Source: JAICKM01 sp035693165
GTDB lineage: Bacteria > Chloroflexota > Chloroflexia > QHBQ01 > JAICKM01
Reading direction: 5' to 3'
Assembly: GCA_035693165.1 (NCBI GenBank)
Contig: DASSGZ010000616.1
Location: 1-5,766, forward strand
DNA length: 5,766 nucleotides
Below the pieces are notes generated by a model. That model made no database searches. It was not told the origin of the DNA and saw only the letters and a list, made by a program, of their open reading frames with translations. Positions within the stretch are counted from its first letter, which is position 1, and the number at the start of each line of letters is the position of its first letter. Below, piece by piece: positions 5,005 through 5,766 of the stretch. The position numbers and the translations under genes were made by a program.

Positions 5005-5020
5005 ACTGCGTGACGCTTTT

Positions 5021-5089
5021 GCCCCACGAAGGCGTGAAGGACGCGAAGATTGTTGGTATCAGTCGTATTCTTCACGTCCTTCGCGGGGC
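5021..5089. repeat. Long imperfect hairpin built of CGAAGG-type repeat units
   Basis: The left arm (5021-5041, starting GCCCCACGAAGG) pairs with the right arm (5068-5089, ending CCTTCGCGGGGC), with one mismatch near the base, one bulged base and one mismatch near the loop. The left arm contains degenerate direct units (CGAAGG, CGTGAAGGA, CGCGAAGA). GGACGCGAAGA at 5039-5049 can alternatively pair with 5069-5079 at 10 of 11 positions. It lies between the MuiA-like stop (5119) and the fabG promoter. No T-run follows on the minus strand (AAAAG instead), so it is not a classical terminator, though it may stabilise the 3' end. Confidence 0.6.
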
Positions 5090-5118
5090 ATTTATGCATG
5101 GGTGGCGGCGCGGCGGGG

Positions 5119-5766
5119 TTACGCGATGCCGACCAGGCGCAGGTTGCGCGGGTGTTCGAGCAGGAAGCTGAACTGGAGTTCCCGCTTGGCCTGCGGCTCC
5201 AGCACCAGGTCCCATTGCAGCACGTTGAGGCCGGTTTGCTCGGTGGGGCGCGGGGTGGCGTCCTGCAGCTTGGCCTTGATCTCTTCGTGGCGCGACAGCG
5301 GCACCTGGTCGTAGACGGTGACTCGCGCGGGCACGGCCAGGTGGCTGGTCAGCGTGATCTGGTAAGCGTAGAGCGTGCGCTTGGTGTTGCCGACCAGGGC
5401 CTTGGCCGTGCTCTGCTCGGTCAGCTTGCGCTCGACGGTCAGCCGGTCGTCCACGCCCAACTGGACCTCGAAGGTGGCGCCGGGGGCGATGGTCTCCAGG
5501 GCGGTGGTGCCGACAAAGTCGGCGTCGTGGAAGATGGCCGCCGAGCCGGGCAGCAGGCTGAAGTCCGAGTTGTTGGTGATGGTGGCGCGCAGATAGGCTT
5601 CCTCGGCCAGCTTGGGCACGGTGATGTAATCGAGCTCGGCGGGCAAGTCGAACGTCGTGATGGTGGTGCGGTGCGGCGAGCCGTCGGCGGGCACGGCGAT
5701 GGGCCGGGCCACGCGGTAGGTAACGGCGGCGCCCGCGCTCTCGATCGCGGCGGTGGCCTGTTGCAC
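5119..5766 (-). CDS. MuiA-like protein with DUF4139 domain, C-terminal part (5' end outside window)
   Basis: The frame is open to the right edge. The GTG at 5766 is merely the edge codon, so the gene continues beyond the window. The visible 215 residues match the C-terminal DUF4139 domain of the mucoidy inhibitor A family as I know it: FDLPAELDYITVPKL (39-53), YLRATITNNSDFSLLPG (58-74), FVGTT (84-88), LGVDDRLTVER (103-113), VYDQVPLSRHEEIK (151-164), and a final beta-rich segment WDLVLEP...LQFSFLLEHP. Full-length members are about 500-550 residues, with an N-terminal DUF4140 domain and a central coiled coil, so about 40 percent is seen here. There are no catalytic residues. The domain is beta-sandwich-like, and the biochemical role of the family is unsettled despite the name. 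It ends with TAA at 5119-5121, upstream of fabG in the same orientation, but the 193-base gap with hairpin and promoter suggests a separate transcript. Confidence 0.85.
   Translation of the reverse strand: MQQATAAIESAGAAVTYRVARPIAVPADGSPHRTTITTFDLPAELDYITVPKLAEEAYLRATITNNSDFSLLPGSAAIFHDADFVGTTALETIAPGATFEVQLGVDDRLTVERKLTEQSTAKALVGNTKRTLYAYQITLTSHLAVPARVTVYDQVPLSRHEEIKAKLQDATPRPTEQTGLNVLQWDLVLEPQAKRELQFSFLLEHPRNLRLVGIA

Overview
The window comes from a GC-rich bacterium. The gene families, the compact fatty-acid gene order and the intergenic repeats (a GTAG-type palindrome and CGAAGG-type repeat DNA) suggest a Chloroflexota-like genome. That placement is an inference from general familiarity, not a database match.

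Layout. (1) Positions 2-523 (+) hold the 3' end of a gene for a membrane-anchored, low-complexity protein with PPQQGGY and GADFGG repeats. A perfect 13-bp hairpin at 582-612 follows and can end transcription from both sides. (2) Positions 642-1103 (-) encode a stand-alone receiver-domain protein. It keeps the phospho-acceptor Asp but lacks the conserved Thr/Ser and Lys switch residues. (3) Positions 1104-1563 hold no gene. They carry a helically phased series of CTTAC sites beside a possible extended -10 promoter for the receiver gene, then three copies of a REP-like palindrome. A fourth copy lies just after the first gene. (4) Positions 1564-4925 (-) form a fatty-acid elongation cluster transcribed fabG -> fabF-like 2 -> fabF-like 1. 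Its main promoter has a TTGACA -35 box and an inverted repeat over the -10 and start region. A second possible promoter lies between fabG and the first ketosynthase gene. (5) Positions 4926-5118 are intergenic and hold the fabG promoter and a long imperfect hairpin. (6) Positions 5119-5766 (-) are the 3' part of a MuiA-like gene (DUF4139 domain), cut by the right edge.

How the genes work together. FabG reduces 3-oxoacyl-ACP, and the two ketosynthases condense malonyl-ACP with acyl-ACP, so the cluster supplies two of the four steps of type II fatty-acid elongation. No acyl carrier protein, FabD, FabH, FabI or FabZ gene is visible. Both ketosynthases keep Cys-His-Lys-His, so neither is a dead chain-length-factor partner. 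They differ at the usual gatekeeper Phe, which suggests divided chain-length or substrate roles. The receiver protein and the two flanking partial genes have no evident metabolic link to the cluster.

No clearly new defence, mobile or biosynthetic system was found. The points most worth a second look are the phased CTTAC array with the degenerate receiver, the REP-like cluster, and the paired ketosynthases.
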